A DNA stretch of 64,000 bases from Antedon bifida. Taxonomy: Eukaryota > Echinodermata > Crinoidea > Comatulida > Antedonidae. Positions within the stretch are counted from its first letter, which is position 1. Each line of letters opens with the position of its first letter. Under the pieces are notes generated by a model. The model saw only the letters and a program-made list of their open reading frames with translations. It ran no database searches and was not told where the DNA came from. Shown piece after piece: positions 1 through 11,470 of the stretch. The DNA is taken from NCBI GenBank assembly GCA_963402885.1, contig OY727095.1, positions 6,577,001 to 6,641,000 of the forward strand, written 5' to 3'. The translations under genes were made by a program, and so were the position numbers.

Positions 1-299
1 TATTTTAGTAAATATTGATAGCCTCCCCCTCCCCTCCCCCACTATTGATTGTAATTTGTTTATTTCATAAAATGAATTCATTTCTTGTCAGAATTCCTTT
101 AGCAAGTCAAAACCATATTAGCTGGACTCATTTTGGAGGTAAGGTATTTTCTTGTTTTGTAGATCAATAAAAAACATTTTAGAAATAAATATATTTACTT
201 GAGGAACCCTTGTAGTTTTTGACAATTGTTTGCATAACCTCATTTTTACAGGTGTTGAATAGTATTTTAAATAATTATTTCTCTGTATATTATTTTCAG

Positions 300-3200
300 G
301 TCATCCGCCTGCAGATGAAATTGAACTGTTAAAAGGTCAAGTGTTCTTGTTGCATACTCAGCTACAATTTGAAAGAAACCAACGAGAACAACACGAGCAA
401 AGAAACCGAAGACTACTAAGGAAAACGCACAAAGTTCGTTCACTATTTAGTTTTTACCAATATATGCAATAATAGTAACTTTTTAAACCATTAGATGTAA
501 TTAAAAACTGTTTTCACTCCACTCCCTAAAGCTCTGTCTACACTATCAAACTTTATGTGACAAAAAAATGTGATGTGCCCATGTATGGACATGATGATGT
601 CATATCACTACCATATTTGGCCATATCACTACAATATTTGGACACACTTTTTTTTATGAAACTAGTTTGATAGTGTAGATAGAGCTTTAGCCTGAAATGA
701 AAAATTGCCAACACATATTTTGTAATTGGCAAGTTATTTCCTGCTGAATGTTTATGAAATTAAAAATATATATATTATTTTTAAATGTCTCATTGTGAAA
801 TATATATTTCCCCTAGTATCGTTTCATGGTACTTTAATAGGGTCGTCCCAAAGGAGGGGGTTCTACTGTAGATGAGATGAGAAGCACACTGTCTTTTATC
901 TTTGTAGTTGTAGTACATTATTTTCAAGATTACTGTCATTTTTTTTGGCTACATGTTTGGAAAAAATTGTAGAAAATGATTAAAATAAATGAATTTTGTC
1001 TTGAAGGCTAAAGCATATGAAGAGGGTAACAACGCCTTACAGATGCAATTAAAACACTATCATCGAGAGAAGCTTGAGTTGATAAATGGATGTACTCAAA
1101 TAAGAAAAGAAAGAGATGAATTGAGTGCTATGTGTGAAGCAATGAGGAAGGACCTAGGCCTAGAAAGAGGGTGAGTAATATGACCATTTGAGGGTGAGCA
1201 TTTTGATCATTTGAGGGTGAGCAATATGACCATTTGAGGGTGAGCAATATATCCATTTGAGGGTGAGCAATATGACAATTTGAGGGTGAGCAATATGACC
1301 ATTTGAGGGTGAGCAATATATCCATTTAAGGGTGAGCAATATGACCATTTGAGTGATGAAATAGGTGACCTGAATTTAAGTCTAAAGCAATGAAAAGAGG
1401 TGTATGTATGTAAATGTAAATGAAACATTTGTTGTATTCGATTGGTAACTTTTGTACTCATAGATATTCGTTTTTGTATTTGAATTGTAAATTGTAAACG
1501 GATTGTGCTCAACAGAAAATCATTCGAATAGAAAATGTTGACAATGCAAGCTTTTTCATTAAGAACAATCTCAATGCTCAAAATACTCTGTTAAATAAGT
1601 ACTCAACTGAAAACTCAACAGTAAAAGTCTCAATCAAATGCGACAATTAACAAAGGCTTGATTTATAGGGTCAAATCAGAGTAAAATGATGGCATCTCTT
1701 GCATTGTATTGTTTTTTTCTCCCAATAGGAAAAATACATTGGTTATTAGAGAGCTGCAAGAAGCCAAAAAAGAACTCCAAAAACTACTGGTAGAACACAA
1801 GCAAGAGGTTGAAAGAATTAAAAAGGTTTCTCTTCAATATCCTAAGAACTGTCTACACTATCAAACTTTATGTGACAAAAAAATGTGATGTGCCCATATA
1901 TGGACATGATGATATATCACTACCATATTTGGGCATATCACTACCACATTTGGGCACATCACACATTTTTGTCAAATTAGTTTGATAGTGTAGACAGAGC
2001 TTTATATTTTGTTTTACCATCATTCATCACCGACATATTTATCATGAGGGCGCTATGCGGTGTGGGTAGACATGATTTTTAGTGGCTCCATGTTTAAGTG
2101 CTCCCAACAATCATGATAACGATCAAAGATCAATCTTAATATGGTCATTATCATTCTGTTGATGCCTTCTTATCATTATTTCTTTTTTTACAGGATTGGA
2201 AAATTGCAGAAAACCGTCTTTGTATTTTAGAAACAGAAAAACAGAACTTGTTAGATGAACTAGATGTTAAAAAACGCTTGGAAAGTGAGGTACAGTAGTT
2301 ATTTTAAATTGTTTTAATCTATAAATGTGTGTCTTTATTTAGAGACTTAACATAATTGTGATAGAACATGTTTTGTATTATGTATGGAGTGAGTGCAGAA
2401 TCTGTTGCCTATTCTCACACCTGGTCATTTAGGAGGGCAGGTGGCATGCCTGCTGGATTCTCTGATAATAAATATAAGTTATAAGTTATATATAAAATTA
2501 AATTATGCAGGTAAATTTTCTGAATCGTCAATTGTTATTAATGGGTGAAGTGAACATGAAATACCAGGAAAGAGTGGATGATGAGAGGGAAAGCCAGCAG
2601 GGAAAAGAGGAACTACAAATGTATAAGAAAGCATCAAGAAGGGAGCTTTATAGTAAGTTCTTAACATGTTATTACACTCACCCACAAAAGTATATAGAGT
2701 TCTGGGACTGTATTCACCAATCACACTTAAGTGAGATATTTCCCATAAATATAAGTATTTTCCTTACATTATATTCATTTAAATAGAAGATTTTTTTAAG
2801 GGTAATTGTTTCCCTAAAGCTCTGTCTATAGTATCAAACTAGTTTGACAAAAATAATGTGATGTGTCTAAATATGGTAGTGATATGCTTAAATATGGTAG
2901 TGATATGACATCATCATGTCCATATATGGGAAGACATTTTTTTGTCAGTTTGTGTAGACAAGGCTTTAGTCTAAGTGTGAATGGTGAATTTAGCCACTGG
3001 TTGCAGTAATATGAGAGCAGCAATGGGAATTGAACCATGACCCAAATGAATACTGTTACAGTATTATTGTCTTTTTTTCAGATTTGTCAGACACATGTAA
3101 ACAGAAGACTTTGCAATTAGAAGCTGCAAGATCGAGAATAGCAGAGCTGGAACAGGCTAGAGAACAACAAGTGAGAAAGCTTTAATAAAGCTATGTCTAC

Positions 3201-5133
3201 ACTATCAAACTAGCTTGACAAAAAAAGTGTGATATGCCTAAATTTGGTAGTATATGACATCATCATATCCATATATGGGGCACATCGCATTTTTTTTGTC
3301 ACATAAAGTTTGATAGTGTACACAGAGCTTAACATTATATAGCACTTTTTATCAAAGCCCTTTACAATAGATATAATTGTACTTCTACTACGGTTAATGA
3401 TGAGAGCCTGGTACCTGACCTGTGCTAATATTATTGTTGTGGTTTGCAGGGCCCCTAGCATAACCCCTCGGCCACTCCTTTGATATTTAAATTGTGTCCT
3501 TCAGTCAATTTTAATTTATGTAGTATTATATTTTATATAACATCTAAATAAATTCCTGTCATTTGATTGGACGATTGTGGGTCACATGGCACGCAATAGT
3601 ACTATTGAACGGTCTATTAAAATACTATATGCATTATGTGTACTACACTTAACTAATAATTAAGTGTCCAAAGCTCCCAAGAATAAAAATTCGTTCAGAC
3701 TTTTGAATAACATTTTTGCATTTTCTTTATCATTACTTCATATAAATTCACAATTTTTCATATACTTTAGGAATTATCAATTGTTGAGCAGAAACGTTAC
3801 CTTGAAAGTGTTAAAAGTCTCTCAAAGGCCAAAATGAAGGTAAGAAGAAATTACTGCTGAAGGAAAAAAAATCATTAGCTGAAATTTTTGCTGAAAAAAT
3901 TCATGTAATTAAGCCCTCGGCTCACATTTATCAATTTGTTTGCTTTGCCTAAATAAATCTAGTTAAGAAGTGCTTAAACTGAGGCTTTATTTATCAAACC
4001 AGTTATTTTTATATTATAGAAAGGAGTTGCAATCTAAAGCCTTGTCTACACTATCAAACTTTATGTGACAAAAAATGTGATGTGCCCATATATGGACATG
4101 ATGATGTTGTACCACTACCATATTTGAGCATGTCACCACCATATTTGGGCACATCGTAGTGTAGACAGAGCTTTTGAATTTAAGATAGATGGTAGTGCCC
4201 TGGGCTGGCATTTATCTCTTTTGCTAAAGTCAATATAATTGTGTAATTTATTATTTTATATAAGTTATTTTTATATTATGGAAAGGACTCATCTAAGATA
4301 AAGTATATAAACATAATTTGCTTGGATTACTTTCAAAATGGATAATTACTTCAACATTTTTTTTGTTTGTTTTTTGCTAAGCTTGTTTGATAATTCTCAC
4401 CTCTGGACTTAAATGCTGTTTTTGTTGCATTTTGCAGGCCATGGAATTCAGGGTCACTTCATTCAAGAAAATTATTCAAAGACAGGAATCGTGGTTTTTT
4501 AAACTTCAAAAGCAGATAATTGAACTGCAAGCAGATTCATCGGAATCTAGTAAATCATTAAACAGACGACAAAGTAACATATCACGCACAAGTAATCTGA
4601 CATCTGGCACTAGCACACCAGAGATGTTTGCACAAGAACGACTACAGCATGTTCCAAACAGCGAAGAGGCAATTGACAATGCTATACAGTCGTGGTCGAA
4701 ACCTGACAGTCCAGGCGGCACAGACACACGATCATCGAGAAAGTGCTCTTTGAAAGAGGATACAACTTTGAATATAGACTTTGATAGAATGAAGCAATCG
4801 TTAAATGAACGCAAAATGGAAATTCCGTGCAAAGCTGAAAATCTACCCAACCAGATTCTGTCTAGTCCGCCGATTACTTTTAGCGCGACATCGCCTTTTA
4901 GACGCGTAGAACCAAGAACGAAGGCGAAGAAAACTAATTTACAAGATGTTCATCAAAAGTCAAGCAGTTTGCCACGAACGTTCAAAGAAACATCATCGAA
5001 GAGAAAAACGGATCTTGACAAAAATCCTGAAACAACAATTTCCCAAGAAAATACGCAAAAATGCATGGATGATGTCACTAATGATGTCACAATTGGTACT
5101 AATTTGATTGGTTCAGATGGCAGTAATGTATAA
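300..5133 (+). CDS. TSC1: Hamartin (TSC1), C-terminal coiled-coil part, 8 exons
   Basis: Hamartin partners tuberin (TSC2) in the complex that restrains Rheb-mTORC1. Only the 3' part of the gene is here. Exons read as 300-433, 1007-1170, 1729-1825, 2194-2289, 2511-2652, 3082-3170, 3771-3839 and 4438-5133; phases agree across all borders and give 494 residues plus TAA. The first exon has EIELLKGQ followed by a run ending RNRRLLRK, and the fifth has FLNRQLLLMGEVN; both match the human hamartin coiled coil as I know it. After the heptad-rich segment the last exon becomes Ser/Thr/Lys-rich and low in complexity, as in the family. Introns hold five copies of the window's main MITE and a 23-bp minisatellite. 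Upstream exons lie outside the window. Identification is strong; exact borders are by eye. Confidence 0.88.
528..689. repeat. MITE-1 copy 1 (intron of TSC1)
   Basis: Near-complete copy. The ends are inverted repeats related to AAGCTCTGTCTACACTATC, followed inward by TGTGACAAAAAA and TGTGATGTGCCC, so the whole unit can fold back on itself. The core carries a repeated ATATCACTACCATATTTGG motif. There is no coding capacity. Confidence 0.85.
1171..1350. repeat. 23-bp minisatellite starting at a TSC1 splice donor
   Basis: About eight head-to-tail units of roughly 23 bp (GAGGGTGAGCAATATGACC plus ATTT). The first unit begins at the real 5' splice site of the preceding TSC1 exon (AGAGG then GTGAGTAATATG). 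Later units keep GGGTGAGCAATATG, so each contains a near-consensus donor. Confidence 0.9.
1844..2003. repeat. MITE-1 copy 2 (intron of TSC1)
   Basis: Nearly full-length copy about 20 bp after the donor of the third exon. Both terminal inverted repeats are present, with the left end slightly decayed (AAGAACTGTCTACAC). Confidence 0.85.
2385..2482. repeat. Dispersed repeat with GTGAGTGCAGAATCTG core
   Basis: The segment GAGTGAGTGCAGAATCTG, then TATTCTCAC and CCTGGT, recurs at about 16168-16260. It ends in an A/T-rich tail (AATAAATATAAG), as a short SINE-like tail would. Class not determined. Confidence 0.5.
2815..2968. repeat. MITE-1 copy 3 (intron of TSC1)
   Basis: Inverted in core orientation relative to copies 1 and 2 (AAATATGGTAGTGATATG repeated). 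The right end is decayed (TGTGTAGACAAGGCTTTAG). Confidence 0.8.
3187..3331. repeat. MITE-1 copy 4 (intron of TSC1)
   Basis: Begins about 16 bp after the donor of the sixth TSC1 exon; both ends are recognisable. Confidence 0.8.
4036..4174. repeat. MITE-1 copy 5 (last TSC1 intron)
   Basis: The left end is complete; the right arm is shortened between GGGCACATC and GTAGTGTAGACAGAGC. Confidence 0.75.
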
Positions 5134-5368
5134 ATGGTTATCCACACATCATGTGAAACAGATTGACTTCAGAAGTGTGCATTTAGGGTGTGTCCCTAAA
5201 CTTTAAATATGAAAGTTCAAACAATGCATACTTTATTATTATTATTTAATTTTCGCAGACATATTGGACACTTTCAGTAGAGTTAAATGAACTACAGATA
5301 TTGTAATTGATAATATTACTGTATAATTTATATATTCCATCTATAAAAAATATACATCACCGAGATGA

Positions 5369-5470
5369 ATAGGGGGTTACTCCGGTGTACTAGCCACTAA
5401 TCATGACTGGGCTCTCTGGGAGAACAGTCTTTTACTGAAAAGGTCACCCGGTATAAATAAATAATATTTA
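5369..5470 (+). repeat. Tail fragment of tRNA-derived SINE family A
   Basis: CTCTGGGAGAACAGTCTTT, then GACTGAAAAGGTCACCC-like text and an AATAATATTT tail, matches the 3' end of the full copy at 28766-29068. The tRNA-like head is missing. Confidence 0.65.
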
Positions 5471-5961
5471 AAAAAAAACGTATTAATTTATGAATTAATG
5501 ATACTTTTATTATATTTATTACCAAAATAATTAATTGGAATTTGCAGGTTTGCAATCCATTTGTTTTGTATGGTGTGCGCCCTAGATTGTGACATAGATT
5601 AATTATGAATTGGAATTTGAGATTACAACCACTGCCAGTTAATTGTCAGTACTGAATAACATTTGAATTTAAATAGTTATTCTATGGAGGAAATTCCTCC
5701 ATGTTTCATTGTATATTCAATGAATTTAAAAATTGAGGTGCAAGGAATTTTTATTAAATTATTATTTCAATAACTTTTTACTTTTACTGCTGTAATCTTA
5801 ACTCAACATGCCCTAAAGGCTGGTATTTTTTTTTCATCATACAAGACATTAACAAGGAAAAGGCTGGTATTATAACACTATAGTAATCATATATTCTGTT
5901 GAATAATTAAATTTAATACACGAACTGTGTAAGGATTAAATCATGTTATGGATTGTATAAA

Positions 5962-6049
5962 GTACTACCATATTTGGAAATATCACTACCATATTTGGGC
6001 ACATCACACTTTTTTTGTCAAACTAGTATGATAGTGTAGACAGAGTTTA
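5962..6049. repeat. MITE-1 copy 6, right half only
   Basis: Contains only the CTACCATATTTGG core repeats and the right arm ending GATAGTGTAGACAGAG. The left arm is missing. Confidence 0.7.
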
Positions 6050-7324
6050 ATACATAAAATGTATAGTCATAAATTGTATACAATTCTGTAGTAGATTGTC
6101 ACGTGTGACTAGTAGGCACTGCCCTACGTTGTTGTAGACATGTTAATTCCAATTGGTTGAATCTTCAGAAATTCAACCAATCCGAACGTTTGTCAAACTT
6201 GTTTTAGCAGACAACAAAAATTACTACACGCGCACAGTTTACCCACCCCGGAGTTTACCATCTCACTCCTTGATATAAATAAATTGATTTTAATTGATTA
6301 TTCGAAGAAAATAGACAAGCAAAACAGACAACAAAGGCCCAATGGCCACTTGTGACTAATAGAGGAAATAACATAGGCCTAGGCCTAACAGTACTGTCGA
6401 ACTTGGAACAGAAGGTATGTTAAAGCTAGCCTAGGCTATGTCTTTATCAAAATCTGTATTGGGTGCCTAGCCTGTGCTGTATGCATGCCTCTCGCCCTGG
6501 CATTGTATGCATGTCTAGCCTAGTCTAGGCCTAGCTGAGGGTATAAATATGCCTAGGCCTAATTGATGTTGGTGGTAATGTTTAAATCCAACATTGACCA
6601 TGTGTGGCTCCATTACGCCATTATGTTTGTTTAAATTTGTTTTTTTTTAAAAATCTCTTTAAAATTATTTATTCAAGAACGCATGGTGACAATGTATATT
6701 TAAAATTACCGCTCACCGGTTGTTCGGTTGCGCGTGTGTGCGCACACACTCACATCGTATTTCAATTCAAAGTGTGAAGTGAATAGTGAATACCAATTTA
6801 TATTGTGTTGCATGGTAGTGTAAGTAAATAAAAGAAACTACCAAGTGTGTAGACATACTGATTTCAATATTCTAGAATTGAAATATTTGCAATAAATTAA
6901 TGTCTCTTAATTAATAATCCAATATATGAAATGTTTTCTAATATAGTACATATTTTTTTAGGGATGTCTGTTGAATCAATAATGGATATCTTGTCTTCGT
7001 TCGTTTCACGGGAAAGTGTCCCTGAATAGGAGGATCTAATGTAGGCTTATTTAATACGCTATTGGTTCAGTTCTCTTTTTTTTTGCCTCTTTTAATGTAT
7101 CAAAGTTCGATTGCCTAGGCATTGTTACACGTCATTCACGGAGAAAGTGACATCATTATACACCCATGTTCGGCTTTATGTTATCCTCTGATACCAGCAG
7201 AACTAGATGAAATACTTTCGTTGCAGTCAAGCCATATCTAAAAAATTATCAAATAATAACAAAATAAATATTAAACAACGTATTTAATTAAATGTTATTA
7301 CATAAATGTATTAACGGTTACAAA

Positions 7325-9492
7325 TTATACCGGAGTGTTTGATATCTCTCTGCTATTACACGGCCTTGCGTCATCTTTTTTTCCAGTTGCGTTTCCTTTC
7401 AGTGAAAATCTGTAGAAGTTATCCCCTTGACGAATACTTTCAGTAGACGGTATGGTTTGTCGCACGGTGTGCCTCCTGCGCATAAACACTGGCAACTTCA
7501 CTCCTATATGGTGACTTGTCGGGGCATTTTGTTTTGGTAGTGGAGGTAAGCACCAATCTGCTGAAAGTTCTCCTTCTTCATCAACTAATCCTGGAGTAAG
7601 AAATCGTTTTCCACGGATCCAAACTTGACTCAAGTTTGGCGATTTGCTTCGTATGGGAATTAAGCTGTCGTTTAACATTTGAAAGTCCTAAAGAAAAGAA
7701 CATGACAATAAATCATCAGAAAGCTTGGATGCTTCCTGAGTTACTTCAGTCAACAGGGTGACGACTTTAAAACTGAAAGGAGGAAGCTTTCGATTTACGA
7801 CGACTGGCGTCATGTTAATTCTGATTCATTGTGCGTACGCGGGAAAGTTGAGACGCGCTACTTCATTCTCTCCCTCAGTTTTGGTTGTTCCTAGGTCCAG
7901 ACGACGATCGACGACACGTCAATCGCGGCGTACAGTCGTCGATTGTCTTTCCCATATTTTTCCTCAACTTACCTTTTCCTTGACAGCGCGTAAATACGTG
8001 ACAGCGTTGACAAGTCGAGAGTACAGATCGTACGAATGCGAAGGAGTTTGTCTGCGTACAATTCCGGGTGTGTTTCCAAACAATCTGCAAATAATTAGGG
8101 AGGCGCATTAACATTACCTCCTTTATAAATGTTTTAAACTACGGTTTTCTATATCGTATTTTCTAAATATCTTTATGCGCCCACAATTAGGTTGTAAGTT
8201 TTACCTTTATAGTATTATTATTGAAAGGTTAATAAGAGATCTGGGGAGGATCCAGTGTTTTTTTTAACGGAGAGGGCTAAAATATAATAAATTATAATCT
8301 TTCAAAAATACATCAAAAGTATAGTTCATAATTTCATTTTAGATTCAAAAACCCGGTAGAGCTCACCCTGGATCCGCCCTGTGGAGATACAATATAAGAA
8401 CCAATTGGAAGTGCAAAAGTGTGTGAACGACACGTAGGCGTAGGCCTAATAAGATTAGATTATGAGTTAGATTACGTCACGCAACTTACTCATTAGCGTC
8501 GTTCAAATGCAAGTCGTAGAAACATTACACGCTTCTGTAAGTCTATGGTCTTCGATCGATCCGAGAAATAACTGAAAATCACAACAAACAAATTGAAAAA
8601 TCACAACCAAACCAAAGAAGATAGATATCAACAAAGTTAAAGAAATATGTGCTCACGCCAATAAAGACTCGATTCCATACTCAATACACATTGATTTTAA
8701 ACAAGTGTTTACATTTTAACCTTACCCGAGTGCTCGATTATGAAGAATTGTGTGACGACTCGACAACTTCGGCGTCTGAGTTGGGAAGTATGGCAACTGG
8801 GGACGAGCGGGAGTTGTTCTTCCCGGAGTAAGATTCAAATTACGTCGAATCATGTTTATAACGGGAATATCCTGAGTATTAGCACCGTACGAATTCGCCT
8901 GGTTTACTGCATGATGTCGAAGAACATCCACTGCTATGGATCCCATAGATAACTGTTTCTTAAGTAAATCGTTAGAGAGTGCAGGTGTCTCGTCCAAGTT
9001 AGTTGGCATTCCGTGATATTGAGACAACTTTGTATTGCAGTGTCTAGACTTACGTCCTGTTGATTCCAATTTAATTGGCTTGTGGTATGATGGATCATCT
9101 GTATAATAAAGTGTTTTGTATCGTTTATCATCACCCGATTCGGTCACGCTTCGAAGCGGACCAGAACATGTATTATACCGTCTGTATTGCTCCATATATT
9201 TTCTAAGGTTGCTATAATGATGAAAATTGTAATCTATCTGTGGCGTCGACTCGTAACCAAGGAAATTGTGCCTGGCTTCTAGCGATTTCAGTGCCGCGCG
9301 ATTTGTTACGTGCGTTTTACGGTAACTTATTCGTTCATTCAAAATCCATCCACACAACTCGCAATTGAACTGGGTTTTTACTGAGTCAGATCCGACGGTG
9401 TCTAGCGACGCTAGTTCTTCGTCTACTGCCATCAATTCTTGTGACAAATCTCGCTCACAACGTTTCGATAATCTGCAGGATTTTGCAACCAT
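7325..9492 (-). CDS. Unrecognised protein, 413 aa, 3 exons
   Basis: I do not recognise this protein. The exons are 9492-8726, 8084-7973 and 7687-7325. Exon 1 ends two bases into a codon at a GTAAGG donor. Exon 2 lies between TTATTTGCAG and a GTAAGTTG donor, supplies the one missing base and stays open. Exon 3 follows TTCTTTTCTTTAG in frame and runs to a stop. All three phases fit, which is strong support for a real gene. The protein starts MVAKSCRLSKRCERD, has a CELC pair near residue 44 (possible metal site, unproven), is rich in Arg/His/Tyr, and shows no signal peptide or membrane segment. The C-terminal half has an SP/TP-rich basic stretch. It diverges from the HMGR-like gene. Confidence 0.7.
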
Positions 9493-11470
9493 TTTAAAAA
9501 CTATACAGTAAATTCCACTTTGTATAGTAAGAGAAAGTCCGTCGTAGGCCTCTGTAGCAGCTTCAGATAATCAACCACCAAGTTATGAATAATTCTACTG
9601 CATTATCCAGATTTATTTTAGCCAACAAGATCGATTGCAATTCTTATAATTTCCTCAGAGAGTACGGAATCGTCATTTTTTATGCGTGAAGTAAATTTCC
9701 AGCTACCTGTAATAACACTGAATTAATATCAAAGAAAACAGCAGGTTACGTAAGCCTAATCTGAAGAATAAATGATCAGAAAAATGAACCTGCTTCAGGT
9801 ATCGACCACCCGAGTCTGATTGTAATCCTGGCCTTGGTTACCAAGCCTCAATCACCGTTTACGGGCCCCAATCGATCTTCCTAACAATGTTCATTAATTG
9901 CCTTATTTGCTTCGGTAACCAATCTTATAAGAATACAATCAATGGTGAAATAAAGATAAATACTGTATATCATCATTATACCTTAATCACTTCATTTGGT
10001 GAATTAAACAGTTCTTGTTAATTATTCCCATTCGAACACTAGGCGGCGCTAACTCACAGGACTATATACTACCACCTACGTCACCAGAGCTTTCGTCATA
10101 TTATTATTCTGCTTTTGAATTATTACCAGTAGGTCTACCTAAAGTGTCATGAAGAAATATAATTAACTCCATGGTTTGTTGTAAAACATATTAAAAGATG
10201 AAAACGGTATTTTCAGACTATGTGGGAGGTAAATTCTAACCAATACCGGTCTTTGATGGGTACAAGGGAATAACCGACCCATAGCCTCATTACCGCCCCC
10301 CACAAGGCCGTAACCGTTGTTTTATTTAGAAACGTATTGCTCAGTACGTGACATGGCTTGAACACAGAAAGCATCGTAGTTCACCGCCAGGGAGTTGTTA
10401 TTATCCTGGATATCCCCCCATATCGAAACAATGCTTTACCAATTACATTACATTATAAATAGAAACAGTTCTTTTCAGAACTATATACGAGGTGTACCCA
10501 ATGATTTTATATAGCCGAAGGCTTTACTTACCTCACTGGGTGTACCGCAAACTTTATATCAACATTATTTTTATAATAATCGATGCGCATTGATTCCAAT
10601 CGACACAAGTTCGTCAACAAGTGTCACGTGTACTCATTGATTGTGTTCGAACATGATCAAATATGTTTCAAAACATGGAGCTATATCAATTATTTTTTAG
10701 TGCGACTAAACAATATCTGATTTTAAAATAAATTGTGATTTCAACTATTAATAAGATTTTTGTAAACATATTTAATCATTTGAAACTGCATTGTATAGGC
10801 CTAACGCTTTTAGTTGCTGTACTATAATCACATCTAGTATTAAGGTTAAAATCAACATTTCGTAACAAGACATATTATTGGCTTAGAAACATACTCGATA
10901 TCTGATAATCTAAATACCTGATAGACTCACTCTCTTCGTCTACTCGAAGGCTAGTCCAGCTAGTTCGACTTACTCGGAGGCCTACTAACCGTCTTTTTCT
11001 AAACTCAAGGATTCACAATATTGTAGTACGTATATTTACAGCATTTACAGGTATTTTTTGTGAAAAAAACAATGCCACGAATATAATATGTTTATTATAA
11101 AAATAGACACTAAAGGTATAACATTTCGATTTTATTTCGTTGTTACGGGAGCGAAATGTAGGCATGGGTTGGTTTTTAATTAAGGCACAATAGGCCTAAT
11201 TGGTAGAGAATTATCAAACAAGAAAACTTTCTTATCCGTCATAAGTTATAATATGGCTTAAGCTTAGCATGTTAAGTAGTAAACTAGAACAATATTCAAC
11301 CGTAGGCTTATGAGATAACAGCACACTAGCCTTTAACGGTAGGAATGAGTTGCTAGGCATACTAGCTGATTTAATGCGAATTACGACCGTGAATAAAGCA
11401 TTATAGACTGACAAGACCTACATGAAAAAATATATTTGATTGATATCATAAATGAAAGTGTTATAATGTA
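9493..11470. other. Intergenic region between divergent genes
   Basis: No ORF or RNA gene is supported. It must hold the promoters of the 413-aa gene (-) and the HMGR-like gene (+), but I see no clear TATA or initiator. Two short GGCCTA motifs occur (about 10797, 11192). Confidence 0.4.

Larger units (their letters stand above)
5134..7324. other. TSC1 3' UTR and intergenic stretch
   Basis: No gene is supported here. AATAAA-type signals lie near 5454 in an A/T-rich tail. The stretch holds a SINE tail (about 5369-5470), a MITE half (5962-6049) and several copies of a CTAGGCCTAGG-like motif (6370-6560). The remainder is A/T-rich single-copy DNA. Confidence 0.5.

Noticed and set aside
1171..1350. 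CRISPR-like array
   Set aside because: Units are contiguous with no unique spacers and the genome is animal; it is a minisatellite.
1160..1581. Minus-strand ORFs of repeated PQMVILLTLK-like text
   Set aside because: Translation of the 23-bp minisatellite. A unit not divisible by three keeps several frames open; not a gene.
4506..4850. Minus-strand 114-codon ORF
   Set aside because: Antisense shadow of the last TSC1 exon.
7758..8111. Plus-strand 117-codon ORF
   Set aside because: It overlaps the minus-strand exon 7973-8084, whose splice sites and phases fit a three-exon gene. The plus ORF has no such support.
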